NCBI RefSeq assembly: GCF_034424155.1
Contig: NZ_CP139992.1
Coordinates: 4,294,012-4,358,011, forward strand
Length of the DNA: 64,000 nt
Source of the DNA: Hafnia alvei
GTDB lineage: Bacteria; Pseudomonadota; Gammaproteobacteria; Enterobacterales; Enterobacteriaceae
Direction: 5' to 3'
Every line of letters starts with the position of its first letter. Position 1 is the stretch's first letter. A program made the position numbers and the translations under genes. Under the pieces are notes generated by a model, which had not been told where the DNA came from, ran no database searches, and saw nothing but the letters and a program-made list of their open reading frames with translations. This document shows, in pieces, positions 11,775-20,608 of this stretch.

Positions 11775-12044
11775 ATGGCAGATAGGAAAAAGCCCCACCT
11801 GATATTAAATCAAGGTGAGGCCAACCCTCATACGCAGCAGTGTGAGGTTAGCCTCTTCCCCGTTGCAAAACAAGGAAAAGGAAAACCAAAAATGCCACAA
11901 AAAACTGTTATTTGGTGTCTATTGATCGTCTGTATAACACTTCTGACGTTCATTAGAATCACACATGGATACCTGTGTGAAATACACATCAAAAACGGTA
12001 ACAAAGAGGTTGCCGCCGTTTTAGCCTACGCATCTAAACGGTAA
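11775..12044 (+). CDS. Mok-like in-frame upstream-extended reading frame over hok
   Basis: An 89-codon frame starting MADRKKPHLILNQGEANPH runs in frame into the 50-residue Hok-like toxin. In the E. coli hokC/gef system, Mok (69 residues) is likewise an in-frame N-terminal extension of Hok, and its translation permits hok translation. The frame crosses the two hairpins that the putative Sok antisense RNA would cover. The ribosome-binding site (GAGTGG) is weak and close. I call it a likely leader frame, not a separate functional protein. Confidence 0.45.
   Translation: MADRKKPHLILNQGEANPHTQQCEVSLFPVAKQGKGKPKMPQKTVIWCLLIVCITLLTFIRITHGYLCEIHIKNGNKEVAAVLAYASKR
11787..11840 (-). ncRNA. Putative Sok-like antisense RNA
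   Basis: On the minus strand a hairpin with arms 11809-11820 and 11793-11803 is followed by a five-T run (plus-strand As at 11787-11791), a good intrinsic terminator for a short antisense RNA. A second stem lies at 11823-11850. A weak promoter is possible (TTGTTT, 17 bp, TAACCT), which would start the RNA near 11838. The location, over the leader frame just upstream of the hok toxin, is where Sok acts in known systems. The exact 5' end is a guess. Confidence 0.5.
11892..12044 (+). CDS. hok: Hok/Gef family type I toxin, small membrane peptide
   Basis: A 50-residue peptide, MPQKTVIWCLLIVCITLLTF then IRITHGYLCEIHIKNGNKEV then AAVLAYASKR. It has one hydrophobic helix (about 6-22), the conserved cysteine near residue 29 in LCE, and the IHIKNGNKEVAA motif shared with HokB/HokC (LYELRFRDGDKEVAA, LCEVHIRTGQTEVAV). 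Hok peptides insert in the inner membrane and collapse membrane potential. The leader frame and antisense RNA upstream complete a type I toxin-antitoxin layout. A GGAAAAGG site precedes the ATG. The locus lies in an accessory stretch between yheS and tauD. Family assignment is firm; whether it is active is unknown. Confidence 0.85.
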   Translation: MPQKTVIWCLLIVCITLLTFIRITHGYLCEIHIKNGNKEVAAVLAYASKR

Positions 12045-12056
12045 GTGGCCTTACGT

Positions 12057-12082
12057 CGAGGTATTCCACTAGGAATACCTCG
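12057..12082 (+). terminator. Hairpin downstream of hok, between convergent hok and tauD
   Basis: An 11-bp perfect stem (CGAGGTATTCC / GGAATACCTCG) with a 4-base loop lies 13 bp after the hok stop and 33 bp beyond the tauD stop. The U-run is weak (TTCGTT). It may end both transcripts or form the 3' structure typical of stable hok mRNAs. Confidence 0.6.
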
Positions 12083-12114
12083 TTCGTTGGCTGGAATCTG
12101 TTGTGTATCAGTCT

Positions 12115-12978
12115 CTAAGCACCCTTCGTTTCGCTGCGATAAAACGGCTTATCCCCCAGAATAGTCGCTCGATGCATAATTCGCCGCTGAGGCAAATAGT
12201 CTGCATTGGCATAATGCTGCGTCACGCGGTTATCCCAAATCGCGATATCGTCTTGCTGCCAACGCCAGCGAACTTGGAATTCAGGCTTCGTCGTATGCTG
12301 GAAAAGGAACTGTAACAGCGCATCGCCTTCCTGCTGAGGGATACCCACCAGACGCGTGGTAAATCCTTCGTTCACAAATAGCGCCTGACGCCCGCTCACC
12401 GGATGCGTTCGCACCACCGGATGCAACAGCGGTGGATGCTGACGTTTTGCCTGCAGCCAGCGCTGGTGCTCCTCTTCCGAGCGAAGATGCTTATATTCAG
12501 GGAACGACTTTTCAAAATCATGCTCGGCTTGCAGGCCACTCAATAATATCTTGAGCTGAGGTGAAAGCGCCTCGAAGGCGGCAATGCCGCTCGACCACAG
12601 CGTATCACCGCCCACCTCTGGCAGACGTTTGGCGGCCAAAATCGCGCCCAGCGGAGGATTCTCGATAAAGGTCACGTCGGTGTGCCAGTTATCGTTGTCC
12701 GGAGGATTATCGTTATGCGTGTCGAGCTCAATGATCTCCTCCACGCCCGCCGCATGCGGATAGACAGGATGTATATGCAGATCGCCAAACCGCGATGCTA
12801 GCTCGCGCTGCTGTAACGGCGTAATAGCCTGCCCACGCGCAAACAACACCTGATGTTTTAGCAGCGCATGATAGAGCTGTTCAAACTGCGAATCACTCAG
12901 CGGGCGGGTGAGGTCTATATTGCTAACGACTGCACCAATGGCAGGGCTTAAAGGCTGAATAGCGATACGTTCATTCAT
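12115..12978 (-). CDS. tauD: Taurine dioxygenase
   Basis: Fe(II)/2-oxoglutarate-dependent oxygenase that converts taurine to sulfite and aminoacetaldehyde, giving sulfur during sulfate starvation. The protein has 287 residues. The facial triad is intact: H99 and D101 in NWHTDVTF, and H255 in RVTQHYANADYLPQRR, with the same numbering as E. coli TauD. The ATG at 12978 overlaps the tauC stop by 4 bp (ATGA); an in-frame GTG further upstream lies inside tauC and is rejected. It is the last gene of tauABCD. Confidence 0.97.
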   Translation of the reverse strand: MNERIAIQPLSPAIGAVVSNIDLTRPLSDSQFEQLYHALLKHQVLFARGQAITPLQQRELASRFGDLHIHPVYPHAAGVEEIIELDTHNDNPPDNDNWHTDVTFIENPPLGAILAAKRLPEVGGDTLWSSGIAAFEALSPQLKILLSGLQAEHDFEKSFPEYKHLRSEEEHQRWLQAKRQHPPLLHPVVRTHPVSGRQALFVNEGFTTRLVGIPQQEGDALLQFLFQHTTKPEFQVRWRWQQDDIAIWDNRVTQHYANADYLPQRRIMHRATILGDKPFYRSETKGA

Positions 12979-13820
12979 TTTTTCACTCCATGCCACGGGG
13001 TTAAGCGGCGCTGCAAGGCTCTCAGGCCCAATTCCAATGCAAAAGCAATCAACGCAATAACGCTAATGCCAGCGATAACGACATCCGTGGCTAAAAATTC
13101 ACCGGCGGACTGAATCATAAATCCTAAACCGCGCGTCGCGGCAATCAGCTCTGCGGCCACCAGCGTAGACCAACCCACGCCGAGCCCGATACGCAAGCCG
13201 GTTAAAATCTCAGGTAGCGCATTGGGAAGCACTACATACCACAACACCTGCCAGCGGTTTGCCCCTAAAGCTTGAGCCGCTCGCACGCGAACCTGTTCGA
13301 CGCTCCGCACACCTGCGGCAGCAGCCAGCGTGACCGGCGCAAAAATCGCGAGATAAATCAGCAATATCTTGGATGTTTCACCAATGCCAAACCAGATAAC
13401 CATCAACGGAAGATAGGCTAACGGCGGCACCGGACGATAGATTTCAATAATGGGGTCCAAAATACCGCGCACGGTGGGGTTGAGCCCCATCGCAATTCCC
13501 ACCGGAACGCCAATAACCACGGCGGCAAGCAGCGCGACCAGGATGCGTCCCAGGCTAGCGGCTAAATGCTGCCCCAGCGTGGCATCCATAAAGCCCTGCG
13601 TGCTGATGCTTACCAGTTGCTTCAGCACCTGCTGGGGTGCAGGCAGAAACAGCGGGCTGATAAGCTGCATCGCGGTTACGCCCCACCACACCACTAAGAT
13701 GGCCAGCAACGTGAGTGCGCTGATGACCACGTTTGATGGGATAGTTCTTTTCTTCTGGTATACGGTCAGCTTATGCGCGTTATCAGCGGTATTACCCTTC
13801 AGCGTGGAATGAAGACTCAT
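12975..13820 (-). CDS. tauC: Taurine ABC transporter permease
   Basis: Inner-membrane permease of the SsuC/TauC type, expected to dimerise and pair with TauB. It has 281 residues and about six membrane helices; the EAA loop is near residues 175-200 ([20 protein letters not shown]). The segment [20 protein letters not shown] and the end [10 protein letters not shown] are diagnostic for TauC. The ATG at 13820 overlaps the tauB stop by 4 bp, so this start is preferred over the in-frame TTG at 13826. Confidence 0.95.
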   Translation of the reverse strand: MSLHSTLKGNTADNAHKLTVYQKKRTIPSNVVISALTLLAILVVWWGVTAMQLISPLFLPAPQQVLKQLVSISTQGFMDATLGQHLAASLGRILVALLAAVVIGVPVGIAMGLNPTVRGILDPIIEIYRPVPPLAYLPLMVIWFGIGETSKILLIYLAIFAPVTLAAAAGVRSVEQVRVRAAQALGANRWQVLWYVVLPNALPEILTGLRIGLGVGWSTLVAAELIAATRGLGFMIQSAGEFLATDVVIAGISVIALIAFALELGLRALQRRLTPWHGVKK

Positions 13821-14598
13821 GACCAAACTCCTTGCGCATGCGGTGTTCGCTGCTCGAAGACGCGGCTAAGCACATATTCCCGGCGCGCAATAAACGCGGG
13901 ATCGGATTTAATCGCTCGGCACGGCTCACCATCGGCATAGCGCTGGCCAAAATTCAGCGCCAAACGTTCAACAATGCGTCCCGGCCCCGGCGACAACAGG
14001 ATCAGTTCAGAGGCCAAAAATACCGCCTCTTCAATGTCATGGGTAATCAGTAAGATCTGTTTACCCGTTTTACGCCACACGCCCAGCAGCAATTCTTGCA
14101 TTTGCTCACGCGTGAACGCATCAGTGCACCGAAAGGTTCATCCAATAACAGCAGTTGAGGATTTGCCGCCAGCGCACGGGCGATACCTACTCGCTGGCGC
14201 ATTCCGCCCGATAGCTGCCAGATAAAGTGCCGTTCATAACCTTCCAGCCCAACCAAGCGCAGCATCCGTAGCGCAATAGCGTTTCGCTCATCGCGTGCCA
14301 CACCTTGTAGCTGCAAACCAAATACCACGTTAGCTAAAACATTTCGCCACGGCAGTAGGCCTTCATTTTGAAATACCACGCCACGCTCAGCGCTTGGCCC
14401 TGTAACTTCGCGACCAGACAGCGTTATCGAACCCGAATCTGGCTGGCTAAATCCCGCCACCAGATTCAACAACGTGGTTTTTCCACACCCAGACGGCCCG
14501 AGCACCACCACCAGTTGTCCACTCGCGATTTGTAATGAGACGTCTTCCAGAACAGGTTTTCCATCATAGGAAGCACTGAGATGATTCACTGACAGCAT
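13817..14598 (-). pseudogene. tauB: Taurine ABC transporter ATP-binding protein, frameshifted
   Basis: The energy-coupling ATPase of taurine import, read in two frames. Codons from 14598 give Walker [10 protein letters not shown] near residue 34, signature [14 protein letters not shown] and Walker [12 protein letters not shown], ending at residue L159. The next base should be a G giving D160 ([17 protein letters not shown]). It is missing between 14122 and 14121, so the frame runs on as nonsense to a stop at 14047. The correct C-terminal part resumes in the other frame to 13817. Adding one G restores about 260 residues, close to the E. coli 255. It is either a recent inactivating mutation or a sequencing error at a GG dinucleotide. 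tauA, tauC and tauD are intact. Confidence 0.9.
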
Positions 14599-14608
14599 GG
14601 GTAACTCC

Positions 14609-15607
14609 TTATGACTGAGGCTCAGCCTGCACTTGCTTCACAAACTGGTTATTCACGAAGCTACGATAATCTGCTGCCACCTGAGGAATTTTGCCCTGCT
14701 GCTGTAAAAACACGGCGGTATCATGAATGGCTTTATCAACCGGCTGGCCCAGTTCATTAACCTGCTCGGCAACGGGCAGATAGCGGTTTCCCTTCACTAA
14801 CCCCGGAACCTGATCTTGCGGTACGCCGCTCAGCTTGGAGAGCTTGTCGACGTTCTGTCCGTCTTGCAGCCACTGTTCAGGCGCTGCCAAATAGGCCTTC
14901 TGTGCCGCTAACGTCGTGCGCGCAAAAGCCGTTACTACATCGGGATGCTGTTGCGCGAAATCTTTGCGTACTACCCATACGTCCAGCGTCGGTGCACCCC
15001 ATTTGCCGACCTGTTCTGAGTCGGTTAACACGCTACCGGTTTTCGCCAATTCGTTAACGGCAGGTGCCCAAACATAAGCGCCATCAATATCACCGCGCTG
15101 CCATGCCGCCGCAATCGCCGGTGGCTGAAGGTTTAAAATGGTGAGCTGATCGGGTTTGATCCCCCAATGCTTAAGCGCTGCAAGCAGGCTGTAGTGCGTG
15201 GTTGAAACGAAAGGAACGGCAATACGCTTCCCGATAAGATCCTGCGGGGATTTAATCTCTTTTTTCACCACTAGCGCTTCTGAGTTCCCCAACTGCGAGG
15301 CCAACAGGAAAACTTCAATTGGTAGTCCTTGGCTCACCGCAGCGGCCAACGGGCTAGATCCGATATTGCCAATCTGCACGTCGCCGGAAGCTAAGGCTTT
15401 CACTACGCTTGAACCGCTATCAAACTTGCGCCAATCCACCTTCGCGCCTGAGGCTTTGGCAAAGGCGTTATCCGCCTGTGCCACTTTGGCCGGTTCCGCA
15501 GAAGTTTGATACGCCACGGTCACATCAAGTGCATAGGCACTCGTGGCGGCTAACGAGAGGGTGAGAAACGCAGCCACGCTACGTAAAGAAAAGGGTTTGT
15601 TCGCCAT
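14609..15607 (-). CDS. tauA: Taurine ABC transporter substrate-binding protein
   Basis: Periplasmic sulfonate-binding protein that delivers taurine to TauBC. It has 332 residues with a signal peptide ([18 protein letters not shown]) and mature start near [20 protein letters not shown]. The SsuA/TauA-type fold is recognisable through GASPLAAA-like [16 protein letters not shown] and [13 protein letters not shown]. Two adjacent ATGs occur (15610 and 15607); the second has GGAG at the better 6-base spacing. It is the first gene of tauABCD, 10 bp before tauB. Confidence 0.95.
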   Translation of the reverse strand: MANKPFSLRSVAAFLTLSLAATSAYALDVTVAYQTSAEPAKVAQADNAFAKASGAKVDWRKFDSGSSVVKALASGDVQIGNIGSSPLAAAVSQGLPIEVFLLASQLGNSEALVVKKEIKSPQDLIGKRIAVPFVSTTHYSLLAALKHWGIKPDQLTILNLQPPAIAAAWQRGDIDGAYVWAPAVNELAKTGSVLTDSEQVGKWGAPTLDVWVVRKDFAQQHPDVVTAFARTTLAAQKAYLAAPEQWLQDGQNVDKLSKLSGVPQDQVPGLVKGNRYLPVAEQVNELGQPVDKAIHDTAVFLQQQGKIPQVAADYRSFVNNQFVKQVQAEPQS

Positions 15608-15691
15608 CATCTGCTCCGCTTATTTTTCGGTGTCAGGAGCACAATGCCCCGCGTTGAACACAGTTTTAGCTGAGCAAGATTTAGTTAAGAA

Positions 15692-15716
15692 GGAATAAAA
15701 AAGTATTCTTTATTCC
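15692..15716. promoter_or_regulatory. Inverted repeat upstream of tauA
   Basis: GGAATAAA and TTTATTCC are perfect 8-bp arms around a 9-base AT-rich spacer. They lie about 85 bp before the tauA start. In E. coli, tauABCD is activated by the LysR-type regulator Cbl at AT-rich sites in this part of the promoter. Assigning this repeat to Cbl is inference. Confidence 0.35.
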
Positions 15717-15783
15717 AAATAGAGATAATTGAAGTTTGATGTCTGAGCGACTAGTGTCAATGCTATCGACGGTATACAACGAA

Positions 15784-15813
15784 GAAATAAGCGCGTCTCC
15801 AGCGAACTGGAGA
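15784..15813 (-). terminator. Terminator downstream of the LysE-family gene
   Basis: CGTCTCCAG / CTGGAGACG arms (15792-15800, 15805-15813) form a 9-bp stem. On the minus strand the loop is UUCG, an exceptionally stable tetraloop, and the stem is followed by a T-rich stretch. It lies 9 bp past the stop of the exporter gene and separates it from tauA. Confidence 0.75.
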
Positions 15814-15821
15814 CGTCAAAA

Positions 15822-16427
15822 TCAGTGCCAAATAAGCAAGACGCAGGCTGCTGTTAGCAGTCCCATGGAGATATTGAACGTAAACCAGGCGCGACGGCTG
15901 TTCAGCAAGCGGCCAATCACAGTGCCAAAACCTAGCCAAATAATGCCGGAGACTAAATTGACTAAGAACATTGCGATGCTGATCGCAATAATAGAATGGT
16001 TATATTCAGAGCCCGACAGGCTGAAACTGGCGACGGCGCCTAATCCCATCAGCCATGCTTTGGGATTTAAAAATTGAAGCAACCAGCCTTGGTACCAGTT
16101 AACCGGCTTTTTGACTTTTACCGCGGTAGGGTCAAGCTTTTCATAGCTGGAGGTCGCTATTTTCCAAGCGATGTACAGCAGATATAAGCTACCCAATATT
16201 TTTAGGGTGGTATGCAACGTAGGGTAAACCAGCAGCAGGCTACCAACACCAAACGCCACTAAAAGCAGCAGCGACTGCATTCCAAGCATAATACCCAACA
16301 TCAACGGCACCGAACGCATAAAGCCAAAGTTCGCCCCCGACGAGGTCAGCAGCATATTATTTGGCCCAGGCGTGATCGCCGCTACCCACAAAAACCCTAG
16401 CATTGAAAGAAATAGACCAAGTTCCAT
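15822..16427 (-). CDS. LysE/RhtB family amino-acid exporter
   Basis: Small inner-membrane exporter, 201 residues with about six membrane helices. It shows the family hallmark ITPGPNN near residue 19 and FLNPKAWLMGLGA near residue 119. It resembles the RhtB/EamB (cysteine/O-acetylserine exporter) branch more than LysE proper, but the substrate cannot be read from sequence. It is upstream of and co-oriented with tauABCD, separated from it by its own terminator, so a functional link to sulfur metabolism is only suggestive. Confidence 0.8.
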   Translation of the reverse strand: MELGLFLSMLGFLWVAAITPGPNNMLLTSSGANFGFMRSVPLMLGIMLGMQSLLLLVAFGVGSLLLVYPTLHTTLKILGSLYLLYIAWKIATSSYEKLDPTAVKVKKPVNWYQGWLLQFLNPKAWLMGLGAVASFSLSGSEYNHSIIAISIAMFLVNLVSGIIWLGFGTVIGRLLNSRRAWFTFNISMGLLTAACVLLIWH

Positions 16428-16507
16428 TTGTTGGGCACTCCCACCCCTTTATGTTTGTCGTGACCTTGAAGCTATCAGTGTGATATTGATCGCACAAGAA
16501 CGATGAC

Positions 16508-17506
16508 ATGAAAATTAATCACCTTATGAATAATCAATTCTCTCCTATGCGCGGAATAAGTAATCCGCACCTGCAAACCATTTTGCCAAGGCTATTCCGC
16601 CGCAAGCCGTTGCTACAGCCACATTGGCAGCGCTTAGCCTTACCCGACGGCGACTTTATTGACTTAGCGTGGAGTGAGCCACCAGAGCAGGCGCAGCATA
16701 AGCCGCGAGTGGTGCTGTTCCATGGTTTAGAAGGGAGTTTCTACAGCCCCTATGCACATGGTTTGCTGCACGCATGGAAAGAAGCCGGATGGCTGGGCGT
16801 AGTGATGCATTTTCGCGGCTGTAGCGGCGAGCCAAATAAAATGAACCGCATCTACCATTCAGGCGAAACCGAAGATGCTCGCTTCTTCCTCAACTGGCTA
16901 CGGGAAACTTACGGTGAGGCGCCCACTGCCGCGGTGGGTATTTCACTCGGCGGCAATATGCTGGCTTACTATTTAGGCCAAGAAGGCGCCAATGCCACGC
17001 TCAATGCTGCCGTCATTGTATCCGCCCCGCTGATGTTAGAGCCTTGCTCATATCGGCTAGAACAAGGCTTTTCGCGCGTTTATCAAAGTTATCTCTTAGG
17101 CCAGCTAAAGCAGAACGCCCAGCGTAAGCTCGAACGCTACCCAAACACCTTACCGTTGAACTTAAAAACGCTGAAAGGCTTAAAACGCATTCGCGATTTC
17201 GATGATGTAATTACCTCACGTATCCACGGATTTGATAACGCCACAGACTACTACCGTCGCTGTAGCGCCCTACCGCTGCTGCCAAAAATCACCGTGCCGC
17301 TGCTCATCATCCATTCTAAAGACGATCCGTTTATGACACCGGAAGTGATCCCACGGCCGGAAGATTTACCGCCTAATATTGAATATCAACTCACCGAATT
17401 TGGTGGACACGTTGGCTTCATCGGTGGCAGTTTTAACAAACCTCAGATGTGGTTAGAACAACGCATCCCCTCTTGGTTAACCCCATTTTTGGAGAACACG
17501 CAGTGA
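16508..17506 (+). CDS. yheT: Alpha/beta hydrolase YheT (AbhD-type)
   Basis: Predicted esterase of the YheT/ABHD1-3 group; its physiological substrate is unknown. It has 332 residues. The N-terminal [16 protein letters not shown] is characteristic. The nucleophile elbow is GISLGGN with S146; a likely acid is the Asp in [10 protein letters not shown] and a likely base is the His in [11 protein letters not shown]. The exact start is uncertain: an in-frame ATG at 16526 is also possible and neither has a strong ribosome-binding site. The stop overlaps the yheU GTG by 3 bases. Confidence 0.93.
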   Translation: MKINHLMNNQFSPMRGISNPHLQTILPRLFRRKPLLQPHWQRLALPDGDFIDLAWSEPPEQAQHKPRVVLFHGLEGSFYSPYAHGLLHAWKEAGWLGVVMHFRGCSGEPNKMNRIYHSGETEDARFFLNWLRETYGEAPTAAVGISLGGNMLAYYLGQEGANATLNAAVIVSAPLMLEPCSYRLEQGFSRVYQSYLLGQLKQNAQRKLERYPNTLPLNLKTLKGLKRIRDFDDVITSRIHGFDNATDYYRRCSALPLLPKITVPLLIIHSKDDPFMTPEVIPRPEDLPPNIEYQLTEFGGHVGFIGGSFNKPQMWLEQRIPSWLTPFLENTQ

Positions 17507-17739
17507 TTATCCCTTGGGAGAATTTAGCCGCAGATACGCTGGATAGTTTGATCGAATCCTTCGTTCTGCGCGAAGGCACCGACTATGGCGTGCATGAAAA
17601 GTCATTGACGCAAAAGGTTGAGGACGTACGTCGACAGCTAAAAAATGGTGAGGCCGTTTTGGTGTGGTCAGAGCTACATGAAACGGTGAATATCATGCCC
17701 AAAGGGCAGTTCCGAGATACACCGGAAGAGTATGAGTAA
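17503..17739 (+). CDS. yheU: YheU family protein
   Basis: Conserved 78-residue protein of unknown function (UPF0270). The start is GTG at 17503, giving an initiator followed by [20 protein letters not shown]. It is supported by GGAG eight bases upstream and by the GTGA overlap with the yheT stop. The core REGTDYG and [16 protein letters not shown] match the family closely. It is coupled to yheT. Confidence 0.93.
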   Translation: MIIPWENLAADTLDSLIESFVLREGTDYGVHEKSLTQKVEDVRRQLKNGEAVLVWSELHETVNIMPKGQFRDTPEEYE

Positions 17740-17843
17740 CCTTTAAACATCCGTTTAATAAAACCAATATTAAGTAAAGGCATCCAAATATTTTGGCTGG
17801 TTTGATGTCAAAAACGGCGCTTAAACAATCAGGAGAAGCATGG

Positions 17844-19703
17844 ATGTCTCTACTTTCACAACACGTCACCCAACGTAGTTCAGAATCTAAAATATCGCCC
17901 TCTGAGTTACCATTCAACACTCGCATATTGATTATTATCACCTGCCTCATACAGGGTGCATTACTCTACCTAAGCAACGACTTTAGCACTCAAGAGTGGA
18001 GGCTAGACCATAAAACCACACTGCTGTATGTGCTGGTATTATCACTATCTCTACCTTTAGTGTTCGTCTTGTCGGTGAATACATTACGCAACAAAACGCT
18101 CTGGAAAGTACTGCTTGCCTACGCCGTGATTTTTATCGCCATGACAACGTGGGTAAATTGGAACGATGTTGGTCTAAGAGATTATGGAACCGGCATTTTA
18201 GCGACATTTTATTTTTCTCTTGCCGCGATTATCTTTGTTACACTGCCATGGCTGCAGGTGCGAATAGAAAACCCAAACTCGCCAGTCAACTATCCTGATT
18301 TGCACGACGCTATTTGGCAAAATACCATCACCGTAGTATTAACCCTGCTTATTGCGGGTTTGATGTGGGGGATTTTGTCGCTGGGCGCAGGTCTCTTCAA
18401 ATTGATTGGTATTGATTTCTTTTACAATCTTTTCTTTGAGCACCAAATATTCACCTACCTTGCCAATAGCTTAGTTCTCGCCATCGGCGTTCTAATCTGT
18501 CGAACCAACTCAAAGTTAATCATCACGGTACGCAAGCTACTCTCTCTGGTGGTGAAAGGCTTGCTTCCTCTACTGTCGTTTTTCGCGCTGATTTTTATCT
18601 TCAGTCTGCCGTTTACAGGAATAAACACCTTAGCCAAGCAGTGGTCGTCAGCCACTACGCTGCTGACCACTATGTCTCTGCTATTGGCTCTGTTGGTCAA
18701 TGCGGTACACCTTAGCGCTGATAATGCTGAGCAAAAAACCTATCCCAAAATCATTCGCTATATCATCAACGGCTCCCTGCTTGCTTTGCCCATCTACGCG
18801 ATATTGTCCACGTATTATTTAGGTCTACGGATCGTGCAATACGGCTGGACACCCGAGCGGCTATGGGCTGCTGTCGTCGTTGGTTTGTCGCTTTGTCTGA
18901 GCCTTGCCTATGCAACTGCCGTAGTACGCAAAAACACGATCTGGCTTCACTCGCTGGGCAATATCAACAAAAAGATGATGTGCCTGATCGCGGCTATTCT
19001 CATTCTGTGCAATTCGCCCATCATCGATCCGTATCGCATTAGCGTGAACGATCAAATGCAGCGTTATGCCACTGGCAAAATATCACCGGATAATCTGGAT
19101 CTCATCATGCTGCGGTTTGACGCAGGCCGCCGAGGCAACGATGCACTTCAAGCACTACGCCATGATGCCAAATTTATCAGCGATCCCGCCCGGAAATTAA
19201 GTCTGGAAAAAATACTGATACAAACCAATCGCTGGGGGAGTTATGACGATGATGACAATAAACAAAAACCCGCGATATTTACGGTGGAGCGCGCGCGTAA
19301 AAACATACTGCTAGCAACAGGCGTAACGCCGCCAGATTCCAGTTGGTGGGCATCGCTATCAGAAAATAACTATCAGGCAGAGCGCATGAGTGATTGCTAT
19401 CTGCTAGCCAATAGCTGCGTTTTAACAACGTTGGATCTCAATGCCGATGGAAAGCCAGAACCTATCCTGTGCAGTTTCAGCGCTCCTCAAGCGCCATTCT
19501 GCCAAGTTTATGCCCTAAGTGAGGGGAAATGGGTCGTAATTAGCAGAATGGATTTTGACGAGTATTTAGCTCAAAACAAGTCTGATAGCGCTAAGCTCAA
19601 AAGCCTCATCTTGAATGGCCAATTAAAAACAAAGCCAAAAGAGTGGAGCGATATCCAGATTCAGGATAAAACCATAGAGATGAACTATTACGGTTTAAGA
19701 TAA
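17844..19703 (+). CDS. DUF4153 family membrane protein
   Basis: Polytopic inner-membrane protein of unknown function, 619 residues from the ATG at 17844. That ATG has AGGAG eight bases upstream; earlier in-frame TTG/ATG codons at 17793 and 17805 lack one. Residues about 30-400 form roughly ten to twelve hydrophobic helices. Residues about 400-619 are hydrophilic, with a DNADGKPEP-like segment (TLDLNADGKPEPILC) resembling a short Asp-rich loop. It is inserted between yheU and prkB, which are adjacent in E. coli. The DUF4153 assignment is from general resemblance and needs a domain search. Confidence 0.75.
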   Translation: MSLLSQHVTQRSSESKISPSELPFNTRILIIITCLIQGALLYLSNDFSTQEWRLDHKTTLLYVLVLSLSLPLVFVLSVNTLRNKTLWKVLLAYAVIFIAMTTWVNWNDVGLRDYGTGILATFYFSLAAIIFVTLPWLQVRIENPNSPVNYPDLHDAIWQNTITVVLTLLIAGLMWGILSLGAGLFKLIGIDFFYNLFFEHQIFTYLANSLVLAIGVLICRTNSKLIITVRKLLSLVVKGLLPLLSFFALIFIFSLPFTGINTLAKQWSSATTLLTTMSLLLALLVNAVHLSADNAEQKTYPKIIRYIINGSLLALPIYAILSTYYLGLRIVQYGWTPERLWAAVVVGLSLCLSLAYATAVVRKNTIWLHSLGNINKKMMCLIAAILILCNSPIIDPYRISVNDQMQRYATGKISPDNLDLIMLRFDAGRRGNDALQALRHDAKFISDPARKLSLEKILIQTNRWGSYDDDDNKQKPAIFTVERARKNILLATGVTPPDSSWWASLSENNYQAERMSDCYLLANSCVLTTLDLNADGKPEPILCSFSAPQAPFCQVYALSEGKWVVISRMDFDEYLAQNKSDSAKLKSLILNGQLKTKPKEWSDIQIQDKTIEMNYYGLR

Positions 19704-19738
19704 ACCGTTAATCCCTAATTATTGGAGCCGTGTTACCT

Positions 19739-20608
19739 ATGTCAGCCAAACACCCAATTATTGCAGTAACCGGCTCCAGTGGTGCCGGTACCACCACCAC
19801 CAGCGTCGCCTTCCGCAAAATCTTTCAGCAATTCCATCTTAAGGCGGCTGAACTGGAAGGCGACAGTTTTCACCGTTACACGCGGCCAGAAATGGACGCG
19901 GCTATTCGCAAAGCTCGCGAACAAGGCCGACATATCAGCTATTTTGGCCCAGAGGCCAATGATTTTTCTTTTCTAGAACAAAGCTTTCTTGAATACGGCC
20001 AGCACGGTCGCGGGCGTTCCCGTAAATATCTGCATACCTACGATGAAGCCGTTCCCTACAATCAGGTTCCGGGTACGTTTACCCCGTGGGAAGCACTGCC
20101 AGAACCTACCGACGTGCTCTTTTACGAAGGGCTACACGGCGGCGTCGTCACCCAGCAGCATAACGTGGCGCAGCATGTCGATTTACTAGTGGGCGTGGTG
20201 CCGATCGTCAATCTGGAGTGGATCCAAAAATTAGTACGAGACACCGGCGAGCGCGGCCATTCACGTGAAGCCGTGATGGATTCGGTGGTGCGTTCAATGG
20301 AAGATTACATCACCTACATTACGCCGCAGTTCTCTCGCACCCACATTAACTTCCAGCGCGTGCCGACGGTTGATACTTCTAATCCTTTTGCCGCCAAAGC
20401 GATCCCTTCCTCCGATGAAAGTTTCGTCGTGATCCATTTTCAGGGCTTAGACAACATTGATTTCCCTTATCTATTAGCGATGCTGCAAGGGTCGTTTATT
20501 TCACACATCAACACGTTAGTGGTTCCCGGTGGAAAAATGGGGCTGGCGATGGAGTTGATCATGACGCCGCTGGTGCAGCGTCTGATCGAAGGGAAAAAAA
20601 TCGAATAA
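19739..20608 (+). CDS. prkB: Phosphoribulokinase-like protein PrkB
   Basis: P-loop kinase related to phosphoribulokinase and uridine kinase; its role in non-autotrophic enterobacteria is not established. It has 289 residues, the E. coli length. It starts MSAKHPIIAVTGSSGAGTTT, with the P-loop at residues 10-17. Conserved blocks include EGDSFHRYTRPEMD and YEGLHGGVV. The ATG at 19739 is preferred over the GTG at 19730, which sits too close to the GGAG site. It is convergent with the M20 amidohydrolase. Confidence 0.93.
   Translation: MSAKHPIIAVTGSSGAGTTTTSVAFRKIFQQFHLKAAELEGDSFHRYTRPEMDAAIRKAREQGRHISYFGPEANDFSFLEQSFLEYGQHGRGRSRKYLHTYDEAVPYNQVPGTFTPWEALPEPTDVLFYEGLHGGVVTQQHNVAQHVDLLVGVVPIVNLEWIQKLVRDTGERGHSREAVMDSVVRSMEDYITYITPQFSRTHINFQRVPTVDTSNPFAAKAIPSSDESFVVIHFQGLDNIDFPYLLAMLQGSFISHINTLVVPGGKMGLAMELIMTPLVQRLIEGKKIE

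Noticed and set aside
13817-14101. A separate 94-residue ABC protein fragment
   Set aside because: It is the displaced C-terminal part of tauB; adding one G near 14122 joins it to the upstream frame.
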